Notes: generated from the letters alone by a model not told the origin. A stretch of DNA of 64,000 bases from Cordylochernes scorpioides (GCA_030710605.1 CP092881.1:71663118-71727117), one strand, 5' to 3'. Shown: positions 1 through 9,730, counted from the stretch's first letter. A program made the numbers and translations.

Positions 1-31
1 CGAGCATTCTACCACTGAACCAGCGATTCTT
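1..31 (-). tRNA. Partial tRNA-Gly-like 5' half at window edge
   Basis: Read on the minus strand, the first 30 bases contain TGGTTCAGTGGTAGAATGC, which closely matches the D-arm and A-box of animal tRNA-Gly. The anticodon, T-arm and 3' acceptor would lie outside the window, so gene, pseudogene and SINE head cannot be told apart. The bases before the A box do not obviously give a good acceptor strand. Confidence 0.5.
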
Positions 32-99
32 ATAAAAAATGGCCATATTTGGGTATTCATTCCATTCCGGATTACTCCGGAATTTTTCAAATGAAAAAA

Positions 100-385
100 A
101 GAAATAGCCATCGGGGGAATTCTCGGGCGAAGCCGGGTCATACGTCTATATTATATATAATATAAATATATATTATTATATCAACTATATTAATTGAATC
201 AAATACCTAAACACTAATATAATACAATTTTTGCCATCACTTACACTTTTTTCCTGTAGTTTATGTGTTACTTCTGTATTGCTATTCTATGGCACTTCTA
301 ATATTTATTATTGATGTACTTTCAGTATGAAGGAAATTGCAATCGGGGGAATTCACTGGCGAAGCCGGGTCATACGTCTAGTCTA
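100..385. repeat. Two copies of a short repeat with GGCGAAGCCGGGTCATACG
   Basis: The motif GGCGAAGCCGGGTCATACG followed by TCTA occurs near 127-150 and 358-381, each preceded by a GGGGGAATTC run and followed by AT-rich DNA. A relative in opposite orientation lies at 45747-45770 (GTACCCGGCTTCGCCCGGG). It looks like the terminus of a dispersed retroposon common in invertebrates; I cannot name the family. Confidence 0.45.
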
Positions 386-1000
386 TTTTTATATATTTAA
401 ATATATTTATTCATATATCTATCATTATTAATCTTATTTATTCATTTGATGTATTTAACCTTATATAATCTTATATGGACGTTATAATAAAGTAGTTTCA
501 ATCTCAATCTCTCTCTCTCTAAACCTACCTATTACCATGGAAAGTTGATTTCAAATATTAGATTAATAACATTTCAACAACCCAACTAACAGTGAAATGC
601 ATACAAGCTGCGCCTGTATGACATTCCTGTCGCGGCCAGAGAATTGTTGGAGATAATAATTTTAAAAAGATGAGAGTTGTTGGATCGATGTGTCATAAAT
701 CATTACGTTGTATTTACGGGACATTTAGGTGGTAATGATGTGCCGCTCCCATTGATTCTGGCGTTTTTTTACCAACTTGATCTTGTTGTTTCCACTCGCG
801 CAGCTGTCGATAAGTATGAAAAATCAAATACAATTTCTTTTTCCCGGCACTTCAGCCTTTATTATAGAACACAACTTTAAAAACATAAATTTGGTGTAAA
901 TGGTATCTAAAAAGAACTATATATTTTTAAAATTTTATAAATATATAATCTTTTTAATATTATATTTTTATTTATGATATTCTTGAACCACACAAAAAGA
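386..1000. other. AT-rich DNA, no gene seen
   Basis: It holds AT-rich sequence with a short CT microsatellite near 508-521. A small open frame at 677-880 has no recognisable motif. Nothing supports a gene. Confidence 0.5.
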
Positions 1001-1006
1001 ATTCGG

Positions 1007-1150
1007 CAAGAATATATTTTATTTTCTCAACGTCTCGACAAAAATAGTTTGTCCTCGTCATAAAAAATAAAAATAAAGTATTTGGCGAGAGGCTAAAAAT
1101 TATTCTGAGGTTGCAAGGGCGTTGTGGCCCACCGTACGTATTACATCCCA
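1007..1150 (-). repeat. P-tail family copy (PLE-like 3' tail), degenerate
   Basis: On the minus strand this copy reads: TTGCAAC segment, AT-rich A-run, TGACGAGGACAAAC, TTTTTGTCGAGACGTTGAG. It matches the tails at 4560-4720, 11165-11375 and 60965-61090. The hammerhead-like core has decayed here (TGACGAG for CTGACGA; GAGA for GAAA), while the stem I 3' strand GAGAA remains. Confidence 0.55.
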
Positions 1151-1331
1151 AACACGATGCGACCCCAGACATCTCTAATCATCTGTACCATCTCGGCGAC
1201 CGTCAAGACAGTGAATTAGGTGAAATAGAGAGAAAAAAGGCCAAAATTTGCGCAAATACAAATTTTTAAATAGTCCATTAAAATAAGTAACGTATATCTC
1301 TCTCCTACGTCTAAATCAAAATATGGTTAGA

Positions 1332-1431
1332 NNNNNNNNNNNNNNNNNNNNNNNNNNNNNNNNNNNNNNNNNNNNNNNNNNNNNNNNNNNNNNNNNNNNN
1401 NNNNNNNNNNNNNNNNNNNNNNNNNNNNNNN
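1332..1431. other. Assembly gap (100 N)
   Basis: A run of 100 N bases. Open frames crossing it are meaningless. Confidence 0.99.
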
Positions 1432-1859
1432 GATCAATACGTAGGTTTCTCAATTGTTCGGTTCAGAGATTATCACCCGGGGATCAATCAACTCTGTCAA
1501 CGGGACATCTCACCGTACGGTCGACGTTCTCTAAAATTAAAAAACGATTTGAAGCAATTAGCCAATGCCCTTTTAAAAGTGTGCCATTAACGGTGAAGTA
1601 ATGGGGAGTAAAAAGGATTTGTGCCCGACACCCATCCATCATGGCCAACCAGCCCTGAATGCCAAACAGACAGCCTGGGGTAGATCTTGGGACAGTTACT
1701 CGGACAAGAAAGTATTGCCAGCGATGTTGATAAAATATCTTTTTTCGCTTTTTATTTCCCTTCAATATTTATCCTTTATAAGTCTTATCACTATCAATAA
1801 AGCCGTGTTTGATTATTATTGGCCACGGCAGAAAAAAATAAAAAATAAAAATATATATT

Positions 1860-1898
1860 ACACTAGCTTTCGGACGTCACCCGTCCTTCATCAGGTGT
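1860..1898 (-). ncRNA. PLE hammerhead-like ribozyme motif, minus copy
   Basis: In minus-strand order: ACAC (stem I), CTGATGA, an extra A, stem II GGACG/CGTCC with a 5-nt loop, GAA, palindromic AGCT in place of stem III, A at the cleavage-site position, then GTGT completing stem I. The core matches hammerheads, and the minimal palindromic stem III matches PLE-associated variants described as acting as dimers. The extra A before stem II departs from the classical core, so activity is uncertain. Confidence 0.6.
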
Positions 1899-2483
1899 TG
1901 ACATGAATAAGAAGGAGATGCTATATTTATAAGCGACAGTTTAAAAGTATTAAAAATATTAAAAACAATCTGATGCACGCCCGCGAGAGCACATGCTAAT
2001 AACAAAATATTTTCAATTTTACTCTGTATAAATATCATTTTGAGTTTGTACAAAGAATATCAGCCCGTTGAAAATATGTATACCTAAGACGAAGTGAGAA
2101 AGGCGGACAACGAGAGGCGAAGACAAAAGCAAGAAAAAACAACAATAAAAATAAAAAATAAAAATAAAAAATCAGCGGAATAAAGATAAAGTTAAAAGTT
2201 ACGAAGAAGGTGTATCTGAGGTAGAATAAAAAACAGAATATTGGGGCGGGAGGTCAATCTTTCTGTTGAGGCTGGGGGTAGTATTAGATACAAGGGCCTC
2301 AAGAACTAAGCGTTGGTATTTGTTTGCTATATCGCTATAAATGGGGGTTGTGTTGTCGAGATTGAAGGAATGTCCGGACTCGGCGATATGTTGGTATATG
2401 AGCGATTTTTTGTCTTTCGAGCGGATGTTACGGGCGTGTTCACTGGCTCTGATGGCGATTGTTCGGCCTGTTTCTCCAATGTA
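1860..2483 (-). repeat. Left inverted arm of PLE 3' region (624 bp)
   Basis: This segment is the reverse complement of 2888-3511. Both arms are 624 bp and appear to align without indels. Each carries the end of the GIY-YIG reading frame, an AT-rich 3' UTR with repeated TTTTTATTTTT tracts, and a hammerhead-like motif. Inverted partial copies of the 3' region (pseudo-LTR arrangement) are characteristic of Penelope-like elements. The high similarity suggests recent insertion or recent inverted duplication. Confidence 0.85.
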
Positions 2484-2887
2484 GTGTAAATCGCAATCGT
2501 TACAGGGAATTTTGTAAACGGCGTTGGAAAGGGATTGGGGGTTACGTTTGGCGGAGCTTTTTGTGATAGGATGTCTTAAGAAGGTGTGAAGGGAAGGTGT
2601 GCACTTGTAAAAAGTGCGAATGCCGTATTTACGTAAAAAGGAACCAATACCGGAATTCGTGGTGGAGTATGGGAGGACGCAGGTGCTTTTAAATACAGGA
2701 GGTGTGGTTCTTTTTTGGTTGGGTGTGAAAAAATGCCGGTCGATAAAACTGCGTGGATAGCCCGCGGACAGGAGATGCGAGTAGACCGTACGCCTCTCGA
2801 TATTGTTAAAGAAAGGGAGGGAACAGTGGGTGTAGATACGTTTGGAAAGAGTTCGGACGGTGGTGATCTTGTGGGAGACGGGGGAAT
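2199..2887 (-). CDS. Penelope-like element polyprotein, C-terminal part (GIY-YIG endonuclease)
   Basis: This is the 3' end of a PLE reading frame. The open frame formally extends to 2912, but its first residues come from antisense of the opposite arm, so the element's own sequence begins about 2887. The upstream 130 or so residues look like the RT thumb/linker (HTFLRHPITKSSAKRNP). Then comes the GIY-YIG-type endonuclease: VYKIPCNDCDLHYIGETGRT, the arginine-bearing EHARNI helix, H..SGHSF and the catalytic-region glutamate in VLEALVSN. The C..C..H..H pattern typical of PLE endonucleases is visible. The frame stops at 2199 and is followed by the 3' UTR and ribozyme motif. RT catalytic motifs are absent, so the copy is 5'-truncated and cannot move by itself. 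Confidence 0.85.
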
Positions 2888-3172
2888 TACATTGGAGAAA
2901 CAGGCCGAACAATCGCCATCAGAGCCAGTGAACACGCCCGTAACATCCGCTCGAAAGACAAAAAATCGCTCATATACCAACATATCGCCGAGTCCGGACA
3001 TTCCTTCAATCTCGACAACACAACCCCCATTTATAGCGATATAGCAAACAAATACCAACGCTTAGTTCTTGAGGCCCTTGTATCTAATACTACCCCCAGC
3101 CTCAACAGAAAGATTGACCTCCCGCCCCAATATTCTGTTTTTTATTCTACCTCAGATACACCTTCTTCGTAA
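2888..3172 (+). pseudogene. Second copy of PLE GIY-YIG C-terminus, inverted
   Basis: From YIGETGRT onward the plus strand encodes the same GIY-YIG C-terminus as the minus frame at 2199-2483, with what appears to be the same amino-acid sequence to the stop at 3170-3172. It lacks its own upstream part because it begins at the inverted-repeat junction. It is a partial duplicate, not an independent gene. Confidence 0.8.
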
Positions 3173-3472
3173 CTTTTAACTTTATCTTTATTCCGCTGAT
3201 TTTTTATTTTTATTTTTTATTTTTATTGTTGTTTTTTCTTGCTTTTGTCTTCGCCTCTCGTTGTCCGCCTTTCTCACTTCGTCTTAGGTATACATATTTT
3301 CAACGGGCTGATATTCTTTGTACAAACTCAAAATGATATTTATACAGAGTAAAATTGAAAATATTTTGTTATTAGCATGTGCTCTCGCGGGCGTGCATCA
3401 GATTGTTTTTAATATTTTTAATACTTTTAAACTGTCGCTTATAAATATAGCATCTCCTTCTTATTCATGTCA

Positions 3473-3511
3473 ACACCTGATGAAGGACGGGTGACGTCCG
3501 AAAGCTTGTGT
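3473..3511 (+). ncRNA. PLE hammerhead-like ribozyme motif, plus copy
   Basis: Same architecture as the minus copy at 1860-1898: ACAC, CTGATGA, extra A, GGACG/CGTCC stem II, GAA, AGCT, then T at the cleavage-site position, and GTGT pairing back to ACAC. The cleavage-site base differs between arms (A versus T), and both are permitted H bases. Confidence 0.6.
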
Positions 3512-3960
3512 ACAGCTCAATAAAGAAACTCACCACTTTCCTCTTGATCTCCCTTTTACACTTCAAACGTGGCTATATCTCTTCTACCATATATTACACT
3601 GAAGTTCAAATTTGATTCAATAATCAATAAGCCAATTTAGTGATGAATTATATTATAGCTTCGCCTTTAACGCATTCAATTTAGCTAGTTCGCAAATCAG
3701 AAAAAATTGCAGCAGTTTTAGCAATTTTTAAAATAAATTAATTAATCCCCCTTCGATTATATTAAAAGATTACAAAATTGGACAATTCAAACTTTAAGAA
3801 AATAATATGATCATTATAAAGTAAAAAATTAAGACACGAATGTTTCTTTCATAAATCAAATGTCTTCTGTCCTTACTGTGATGAACATTTTTGATTTATA
3901 TATGAAATATAAATTCTTCGCTTCTTAATGTTTTTATTTGCTATTTATAGATGGAGTGTT
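3512..3960. other. No gene seen
   Basis: AT-rich intergenic DNA following the PLE tail. Near 3840-3880 there is a weak match to the TGTTTCTTT / CTTACTG segment of the G-family repeat. Confidence 0.4.
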
Positions 3961-3961
3961 G

Positions 3962-4112
3962 AGAAAAATTATTCATTTCTCCAAGGAAAAGTATCTTTTC
4001 AAAAACATTTTTGTTGTTCTCTAGCTTTCGGGCACAGACTCCCTTCTACAGAAGAAAATATGGACACTTTTCCCTGGAGAAATGATTAATTGTTCTCAAT
4101 ATTGATGCAGGG
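3962..4112. repeat. Foldback element with hammerhead-like centre
   Basis: The arms near 3968-4005 (GAGAAAAATTATTCATTTCTC) and 4072-4108 are inverted copies of each other, making a hairpin of roughly 40-bp arms. The centre holds a CGAAAGCT-type tail on the minus strand. Confidence 0.6.
4017..4056 (-). ncRNA. Hammerhead-like motif in foldback, mutated core
   Basis: Minus-strand order: TTCTT (stem I), CTGTAGA (expected CTGATGA, AT transposed), A, GGG...CCC stem II, GAA, palindromic AGCT, A, then GAGAA pairing with TTCTT (one U-G wobble). The layout equals the PLE motif but the core change predicts loss of activity. Confidence 0.4.
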
Positions 4113-4559
4113 GGTTATTTTATAGAGATAAAGCGTTATTGCTTTATATTGATATGATCATGGATGATAGTACATCAGATCAATATGATATGGAATATGA
4201 TGCACAATGGTGTTTATGGTGCTTATCTCTTTATGATACAGAGTAATTGGGTGCTTTTCCTGTTGATGGGAACATCTGAGGCCCACAAAGGTAGGAATAT
4301 GACATTACCTCATTGCCTGTTAACATTTAGTTGGACTTAATAGAACAGCCTTCATGCTTAGGGTAGCCCTACTAGGAGTACAAGACTCAAGACATACTTC
4401 GCCTGTCCTGCCCAGGCTCGCCAACCTTAATTTACAATTAGCTAACATTATTTATTTATTTTTACTTAATTTTATTATTATATATTTTCATTTCCAAGAT
4501 CATAGTCTTTGACGAGTTTAATATTTGTTTTTGACTCGCGCTTTAGATGTTTTACTAAA

Positions 4560-4720
4560 TTCGAAAAATCACATCAAAGAACGCACTTGCAACCTCCGAA
4601 CAATTTTTAACGCCTTGCCAAATGCTTTATTTTTATTTACTTCTCCTGACGAAGAAAAAATATTTTTGTCGAAACGTTGAGAAAATAAAAAAAACTCCAA
4701 CTGGCCGAAGTGTCTATTTT
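4560..4720 (+). repeat. P-tail family copy with hammerhead-like motif
   Basis: Contains the family order: TTGCAAC, AATTTTTAACGCCTTGCC, AAATGCTTTATTTTTATTTA, TTCTCCTGACGAAG, TTTTTGTCGAAACGTTGAG, and the trailer GGCCGAAGTGTCTATTTTT. The hammerhead-like core is 4641-4683: TTCTC (stem I), CTGACGA, extra A, partly decayed stem II ending TTTTTGTC, GAAACGTT, GAGAA (stem I). Confidence 0.6.
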
Positions 4721-4744
4721 TTATATAAATAATTATCTAATACG

Positions 4745-4962
4745 TCTAGTTATGAAAATTCTAAACTATTATAGACGCGTATGATTATTTTTAAAATGTA
4801 AACAATTTCTACTGTCCTTACTGCAATGTAAAATTCAATAGAAGAGTACACCACTAAGTCCCATTAAGTTTTCCATTGCAGCAAGGGCAGTAGAAATTGT
4901 TTAATTTTCAAAAGAATCTTACGCGTCTATAATAGTTTCGAATTTTCATAACAGATGGCGCA
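4745..4962. repeat. Palindromic foldback element
   Basis: Arms of about 85-95 bp face each other around 4850-4870: TTATGAAAATTCTAAACTAT to CTTACTGCAATG on the left, and CATTGCAGCAAGGGCAGTAG to GTTTCGAATTTTCATAA on the right. The inner arm shares ACTGTCCTTACTGC with the G-family repeats. Confidence 0.65.
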
Positions 4963-5390
4963 CTAATACATCACATCTAGTTATATATAATATTGTGTCA
5001 TAGCCAATCACAATGATTTATTTAATGGTTATATAGGAAAAAAGTTCAAATCTTCCTCTTTTCAGGGAAGATAATAATCACCAAGGATTTGCCAACTTTA
5101 AAAAGTTCTTTAGCGAATAAGTCCATTTTTTTGGTAGTGGCGGTCATAACCAAAAAGGGACCTCTCCATTCAAATATGCATCATGACAATGCATTATTAT
5201 CTTAACACTCAAGTAAAATTAATAAAAGGTATTGATAAGGAATGAACTATAACACTCCATTTTTGGCAAATAAAGACGAAAGCCGAACTGTGTACCCTGG
5301 TTTCGGATAATGGTCCTTATCTTTAATGGTGAGGCTTCAATTACTTAACATCCAACGGTAGGATTTATGAAATAGGTTCAATTTGCCACA
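4963..5390. other. No gene seen
   Basis: AT-rich sequence with no coding signal. It lies between two repeat copies. Confidence 0.4.
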
Positions 5391-5394
5391 AAAG

Positions 5395-5730
5395 AGTTTA
5401 TGCTGATTATGTGGTATGGCCGGTTTGTTACACATGAATATATAAGCAATAACGCGCCATCTATATATAGCAAATTAAAACATTTATACTCCAATGTTTC
5501 TTTCACCTATCATTCAAACTTCAGTGTAGAATATATAGGCAGAATGATCCAATACAGTATTAGATCTCTAAATAAGCGGCCTGGTAGATTAAAAATTGGC
5601 AAAACTGCTTTGAGGGCTAACCACTGATTAGCCAAGTCCTCCCAATATTCTTTTATCGCAGTAAGGACAGTATAAGTTTGATATAGGTATGAAAGAGACA
5701 TTAAAGTTTGAATGTTTCCATTTTCTACAC
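5395..5730. repeat. G-family repeat, degenerate inverted copy
   Basis: AGCAATAACGCGCCATCTAT, AATGTTTCTTTCA and CCAATACAGTATTAG at 5436-5562 match the start and middle of the G unit. From 5600 on, CACTGATTAGCCAAGTCCTC and the AGTAAGGACAGTA segment run in the opposite orientation. It is therefore a decayed head-to-head copy of the family at 34035-34635. Confidence 0.6.
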
Positions 5731-6150
5731 ATGGCTATAGTTTTGTTATAAAACCTAAATAAAGATGTGATTATGTGAGGAAGGCAAATCCCACTAGTGT
5801 CGAAGGACCGAGTCAACTGAACCTCTTAGTTGCATAAATTTACTCTCAATGCCAAAACACAAAATATTACATATCTCTTTGTAGTACCTCTTGTAGCTTC
5901 TGTTAAGTGAATTTAAAGATTTCTGAAGCAGATTATTTACGCCTTCCACTTCACGATTCTCTCACAGCAGATTTGCATAATGGTATTTGCATAATATTAG
6001 GAATTAAATGAATTTATAAAGTTTTATTGAAAAACGTTTATTGTGCGTGTTTGCTTTTTGAGAAGTGTTATAGATTCGAGTTATAAAAAGTGCTAACCCC
6101 AATGGCTAACCTCTCTGATCTTCAGAAACTACTATCTCGCCATGATACTA
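5731..6150. other. No gene seen
   Basis: Unique-looking AT-rich sequence without coding or RNA motifs that I recognise. Confidence 0.35.
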
Positions 6151-6159
6151 TACAGGTCT

Positions 6160-6372
6160 AGTAGCGAAGACTAAAGCGCGGCTGATTCCACACTCGCCTT
6201 TTCAGTGATACGCTAACCTATGTACGATGGATTCTGTGGCCAATGGACATGCGTCGGACTTGGAGGCTGTTGGGTTCTGCGATGCCTGGAGTATAGAAGC
6301 TCCATCTATGCTTCCTTCCTGCAGTAAACCTGTATAATACCGGTCGTCTTAATAAAGCTGTATGTATATGTG
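6160..6372 (+). repeat. LTR-like repeat copy with polyadenylation signal
   Basis: Shares a long ordered set of segments with 38868-39095: GCGGCTGATTCCACACT, GGACATGCGTCGGAC, GAAGCTCCATCTATG and TCTTAATAAAGCTGT. The AATAAA near the end and the absence of coding sequence fit a solo LTR or another non-coding retroposon. Ends are not certain. Confidence 0.5.
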
Positions 6373-7350
6373 TGTAGTAGTGAATATTCCTAGAGAAATT
6401 GAAGACGAGAGAGGTAAACACTATTATTTACACTTTCCTATTTTACATTAATCCAACATTTTGTTATTTAATTGATAATATCGCTCTGTTTTAAAGTAGG
6501 AATAATGTTTTTCCTAATGTAAAATATCTATTGGTAATATAAAATGTGGGAATACGTGTGACGCGATGTTCAGAATTCTACAATACTCTATTCAGAAAAA
6601 AAAGACAATTTGTACGAAATTTACTTTTTTTTTAATAAAACTAAAAATATTTATACATATAATTATTTTTACTTATAATTTTATTGAAAATCTTAACAAA
6701 GAATTACTTTCTAAAGTTCCGAATATTTGTGAAGAATGACCCAGTACAATATCAAAGCAGTGTAATGGTTATTTGAAGTTTATATGTTAATTTTGTAAAT
6801 ATTCTCATTTTTTAATTCATAGTAACATTTTTCTCTGGCAGACATATTCAATTTTTTATCATCAGCATTTTTTATTATTATTGTTTTTTTCCTTTGTTAG
6901 TTATCAAATCATTTGTAATTTTAGTTTCTTTTTTGTTTTGTTGTGTTCCTTTTTAAGCAATAAAATATATAGAACTAAGGTGTAATATTCAATTCAAGCA
7001 TATGGAACCAACATCGATTCATTTTTAAAACAAGGTAAAATCATAAGCTTATACAACTTTCACTTTTTCATACAATGGTAAAAAGTGAGGAAGCCGCTTG
7101 GAGAGTCCACCACTGTTCCTTCCAATATTTTTCATTGCAATGAGGACCATCGTTAGTTGATTTATTTGAATAATAATAGAAATACAATTGCGCTAAATGA
7201 CTTCTCATTTGGAGTATTCCATACTCAATGATTTGTTGGATCTATTTAGACAACGGAGTGGCGAGGGTAGAAGCTACGAACAACCCGTCCCCGATGTCGT
7301 GTTCGGCTGGCAATTAATACAAGAGATGAGTCACTCTCTGATAATGTTTA
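6373..7350. other. No gene seen except a G-family scrap
   Basis: AT-rich. Around 7080-7165 a fragment (GAAGCCGCTTGGAGAG, TTCCAATATTTTTCATTGCA) is a degraded G-family piece. The remainder shows no supported feature. Confidence 0.4.
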
Positions 7351-7351
7351 C

Positions 7352-7561
7352 CTTCCCGGAGAAATAAATAGATTTGGCCAGCAGACCATGTCGTGACATC
7401 ACTCCCTCATCATCATCTCCCCCCTGAGTGAAACTGATTCTCAGTTTTAATCCGATTTCAGGGCTACGGGTTCTTGTCAAACGCTCGTTACAATGATTGG
7501 TGCTTGCCGCCGTGAAGTTCCAGCTACCATGGCTGGCGGATAGTTCAATATGAGCTTCCAT
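7352..7561 (-). CDS. Candidate first coding exon, unknown protein
   Basis: On the minus strand an ATG at 7561 (MEAHIELSASHG) opens a frame of exactly 70 codons. It ends at AAG followed by GTAAAC, a good splice-donor context, in phase 0. The peptide is polar, with an acidic DDDEG patch and no repeat-family match that I recognise. Composition is more balanced than the surrounding AT-rich DNA. I cannot name a family, and no matching acceptor or second exon is identified. It may equally be a chance frame in old transposon DNA. Confidence 0.25.
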
Positions 7562-7713
7562 CGGAAGGTAGACTTGATAATTCTTCCTCTGCCTCTCTTC
7601 AACATTGTTAATTCACAATCATATAATGAGCTGATAATTGTTGACTGTACACTGTGAACAACAATGAACGCTAACTCTAAATTTGTTTAAAACCTGCTTA
7701 TTGTGACTATCTA

Positions 7714-7874
7714 CAGTAGAACATCCCTTTAGCGGACACCTCTCTATAAATGACAGTCTTCATTTGCAAAATTATCATTAATACTATTTAGCAACTCTCC
7801 GGTAAGAGGAAATCTCTTCCCTAAAAGACAATTCGGCTCTGCAATTAGTTGTCCTTTACAGGGAGGTTCTACTT
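7714..7874. mobile_element. MITE with pogo/Tigger-like termini
   Basis: It begins CAGTAGAACATCCCTTTAGC and ends TTACAGGGAGGTTCTACTT, giving imperfect terminal inverted repeats, with TA on both sides (7712-7713 and 7875-7876). The TIR sequence and TA target resemble non-autonomous pogo/Tigger-type Tc1/mariner elements. No transposase is present. A fragment of the same right end occurs at 47504-47532. Confidence 0.7.
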
Positions 7875-7876
7875 TA

Positions 7877-8540
7877 TCGAGGAGCAAATTATTGTTGCCG
7901 ATATACAATCAGAAAGCGGAATCATGATTGTTGCTTTTCATGTGAACACCGTATCTTGTTGGGTAATGGATAGTAGACTGGAAAATGCTGCTTTCCCTGT
8001 CACGTCAATTATTCTAATACCATCATTTATTAGATTGATAAATAGTGTAATTCCTTTGAGAGAATATTTTAGACCGAGATAACATCGATTGGTGAACGAA
8101 TGATGTTTATTTAACTTGTATGAGCAGCAGAGTTTGCCCTAGCCATCATATAGTGAAGAAAATATTGTTGTCTTACCTGTGAGCAGAGGTGTTTGACAGA
8201 GATCAGATAGTGGACTCATGAGTGTGCTGTTATAACTGTAAAAAAAGGATTAATTTCGATTGTATGCTTCCGTATAAGGGTTCACAGTACCTGAAAGCTT
8301 TAAAAAAAGTTTAATAAATTTATAAACATATCCTCGGAGACTGCGTCTTATTGTAATTTAGTTTCATAAAATTCTACCGATATTTTACAAAAAAAAAAAG
8401 GATTGTTGGCCACTTTCAAGTAACGGACTGATAATTTATGAAAAAGGCATCTCCTCCTTCTTGCAACTGAAAGTTGCTGATGGCTTGCGCCATCTACCGG
8501 AATAAATATCAGCAATTCTTGTTGATTTTTAATTATTCCA
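7877..8540. other. No gene seen
   Basis: Low-complexity AT-rich sequence. A 77-codon frame at 7849-8082 starts inside the MITE and shows no motif. Confidence 0.35.
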
Positions 8541-8545
8541 GAATT

Positions 8546-8677
8546 GGCCAAATACCCATTCTGGATTAATCAAGAAAAGCTAACCACGGACGCGTTTCGG
8601 GCTGTTGGCCCTCATCAGCGTGGTGCAAGCTGTACCTCAACTTTTCTTGATTAATCAAGAATGGGTATTTGGCCATT
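8546..8677 (-). mobile_element. H-family foldback copy carrying a hammerhead ribozyme
   Basis: TGGCCAAATACCCATTCTGG ... AATCAAGAAAAGC at the left and its inverted counterpart ending GGGTATTTGGCCA at 8675 enclose the ribozyme. In minus-strand RNA these arms would extend stem I into a long hairpin. Other H copies: 35681-36030, 47030-47405 and, without a ribozyme core, 36507-36600, 37940-38075 and 63500-63800. Confidence 0.7.
8584..8623 (-). ncRNA. Canonical hammerhead ribozyme (type I, minimal stem III)
   Basis: Minus-strand order: CCACG (stem I 5'), CTGATGA, stem II GGGC/GCCC with a CAACA loop, GAAA, CGCG forming with the flanking A and T a palindromic ACGCGT stem III, C at the cleavage site, and CGTGG, a perfect complement of CCACG. 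Every invariant core base is present. Predicted cleavage lies after the C at 8589. The tiny palindromic stem III suggests activity as a dimer or in tandem transcripts, as known for animal retrozymes and PLE ribozymes. Confidence 0.85.
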
Positions 8678-9730
8678 TCTGAAATAATTTCATATGATAA
8701 ATTGATCACATTTAATAAACATAATTTAAAAAATAATATCATCGTTAGTATTTGTTTTATTTTTATTATTAAATTTGAATTCATTTTTCAGTATGGTGTG
8801 TGAGGCGTAAAAGGTATAAATAATGAAATTATTTAAAATCAACATGAAGCTCCATTATGCAAAAATTTAAGATTTTTGTGATTACTATACCGAATATATT
8901 GCACTTCCTAAGATACCTAAATCAACAATATATTTTAAATATAAAGTTTTATTTATTTCAGTTATGGCATTTTCATGGAAGACATTTGGAATTGAGCATT
9001 TATACATAATGGAGAAAGATATGATAGAAACACTTCAGCAACAACCAAAGTAGAAATTCCACCCATAATTATCTCATAAGTCGCTAAACTATGTTTTCTA
9101 GCCTCTGAGTGGTTCTAGGAATCCATGGGGACAATCATACTTGTGACATCGAGAACGTCAGAAGCGCTTCCATTGGAAAAGTGAAAGGAGATAGATTGGC
9201 TCAGCCAATAGGATCAATCTATTGGGAAATACCAAAAATAAATGTCGTCCTTAGTTGGAGCAAATCTCATGTCTTCTGGTCGTCTGCTTAATGAGGACGG
9301 CTTGCGATTGGTCAATCCGATTAGTGCGGAGACCATCGCCTGGTTATTACTGAGCTGAGCCTGACAAATGGAATACCCAGTGGTGGTATTTGTTGCCGGC
9401 AGTTTTTTATGGATTCCACTTTACACCCGTCTCTTCTTCTCTAATATAGTCCTTGTGTGAATCCGTCCTTTCATATATAAAGTAATCGCATTTTTATTAT
9501 ATTATTTTTTCACTCATTGGTTACAACGTAAGTCTGATTTCTGCATTTGTAAATTTGCTTTTGTTTGGCAAACAGAATGTTTATGTATATTGTCGTGACA
9601 ATTTATGGTTGTAAGTATACGTATAAAATAAGAGAAAATAAGAATTATATGAAGAATATAAGAAATATAAGAAAATATATATACATTAAAAGGTTTGATA
9701 TTCTTCTTATCATTACTTGTGTTTCTAAGT
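8678..9730. other. No gene seen; possible LTR-like stretch
   Basis: 8678-9100 is AT-rich. 9100-9500 is more mixed, with a 60-codon frame lacking motifs and ATATATAAAGTAATCGC near 9473, a TATA-like sequence. This could be a solo LTR but I find no second copy in the window. Confidence 0.3.

Larger units (their letters stand above)
2888..3511 (+). repeat. Right inverted arm of PLE 3' region (624 bp)
   Basis: Mirror of 1860-2483 with a 404-bp spacer (2484-2887) between the arms. Beyond 3511 the sequence continues with AATAAAG and about 80 bp with no counterpart outside the left arm. Confidence 0.85.

Noticed and set aside
1323..1601. Open frame crossing the N gap
   Set aside because: The translation runs through 100 unknown bases and has no meaning.
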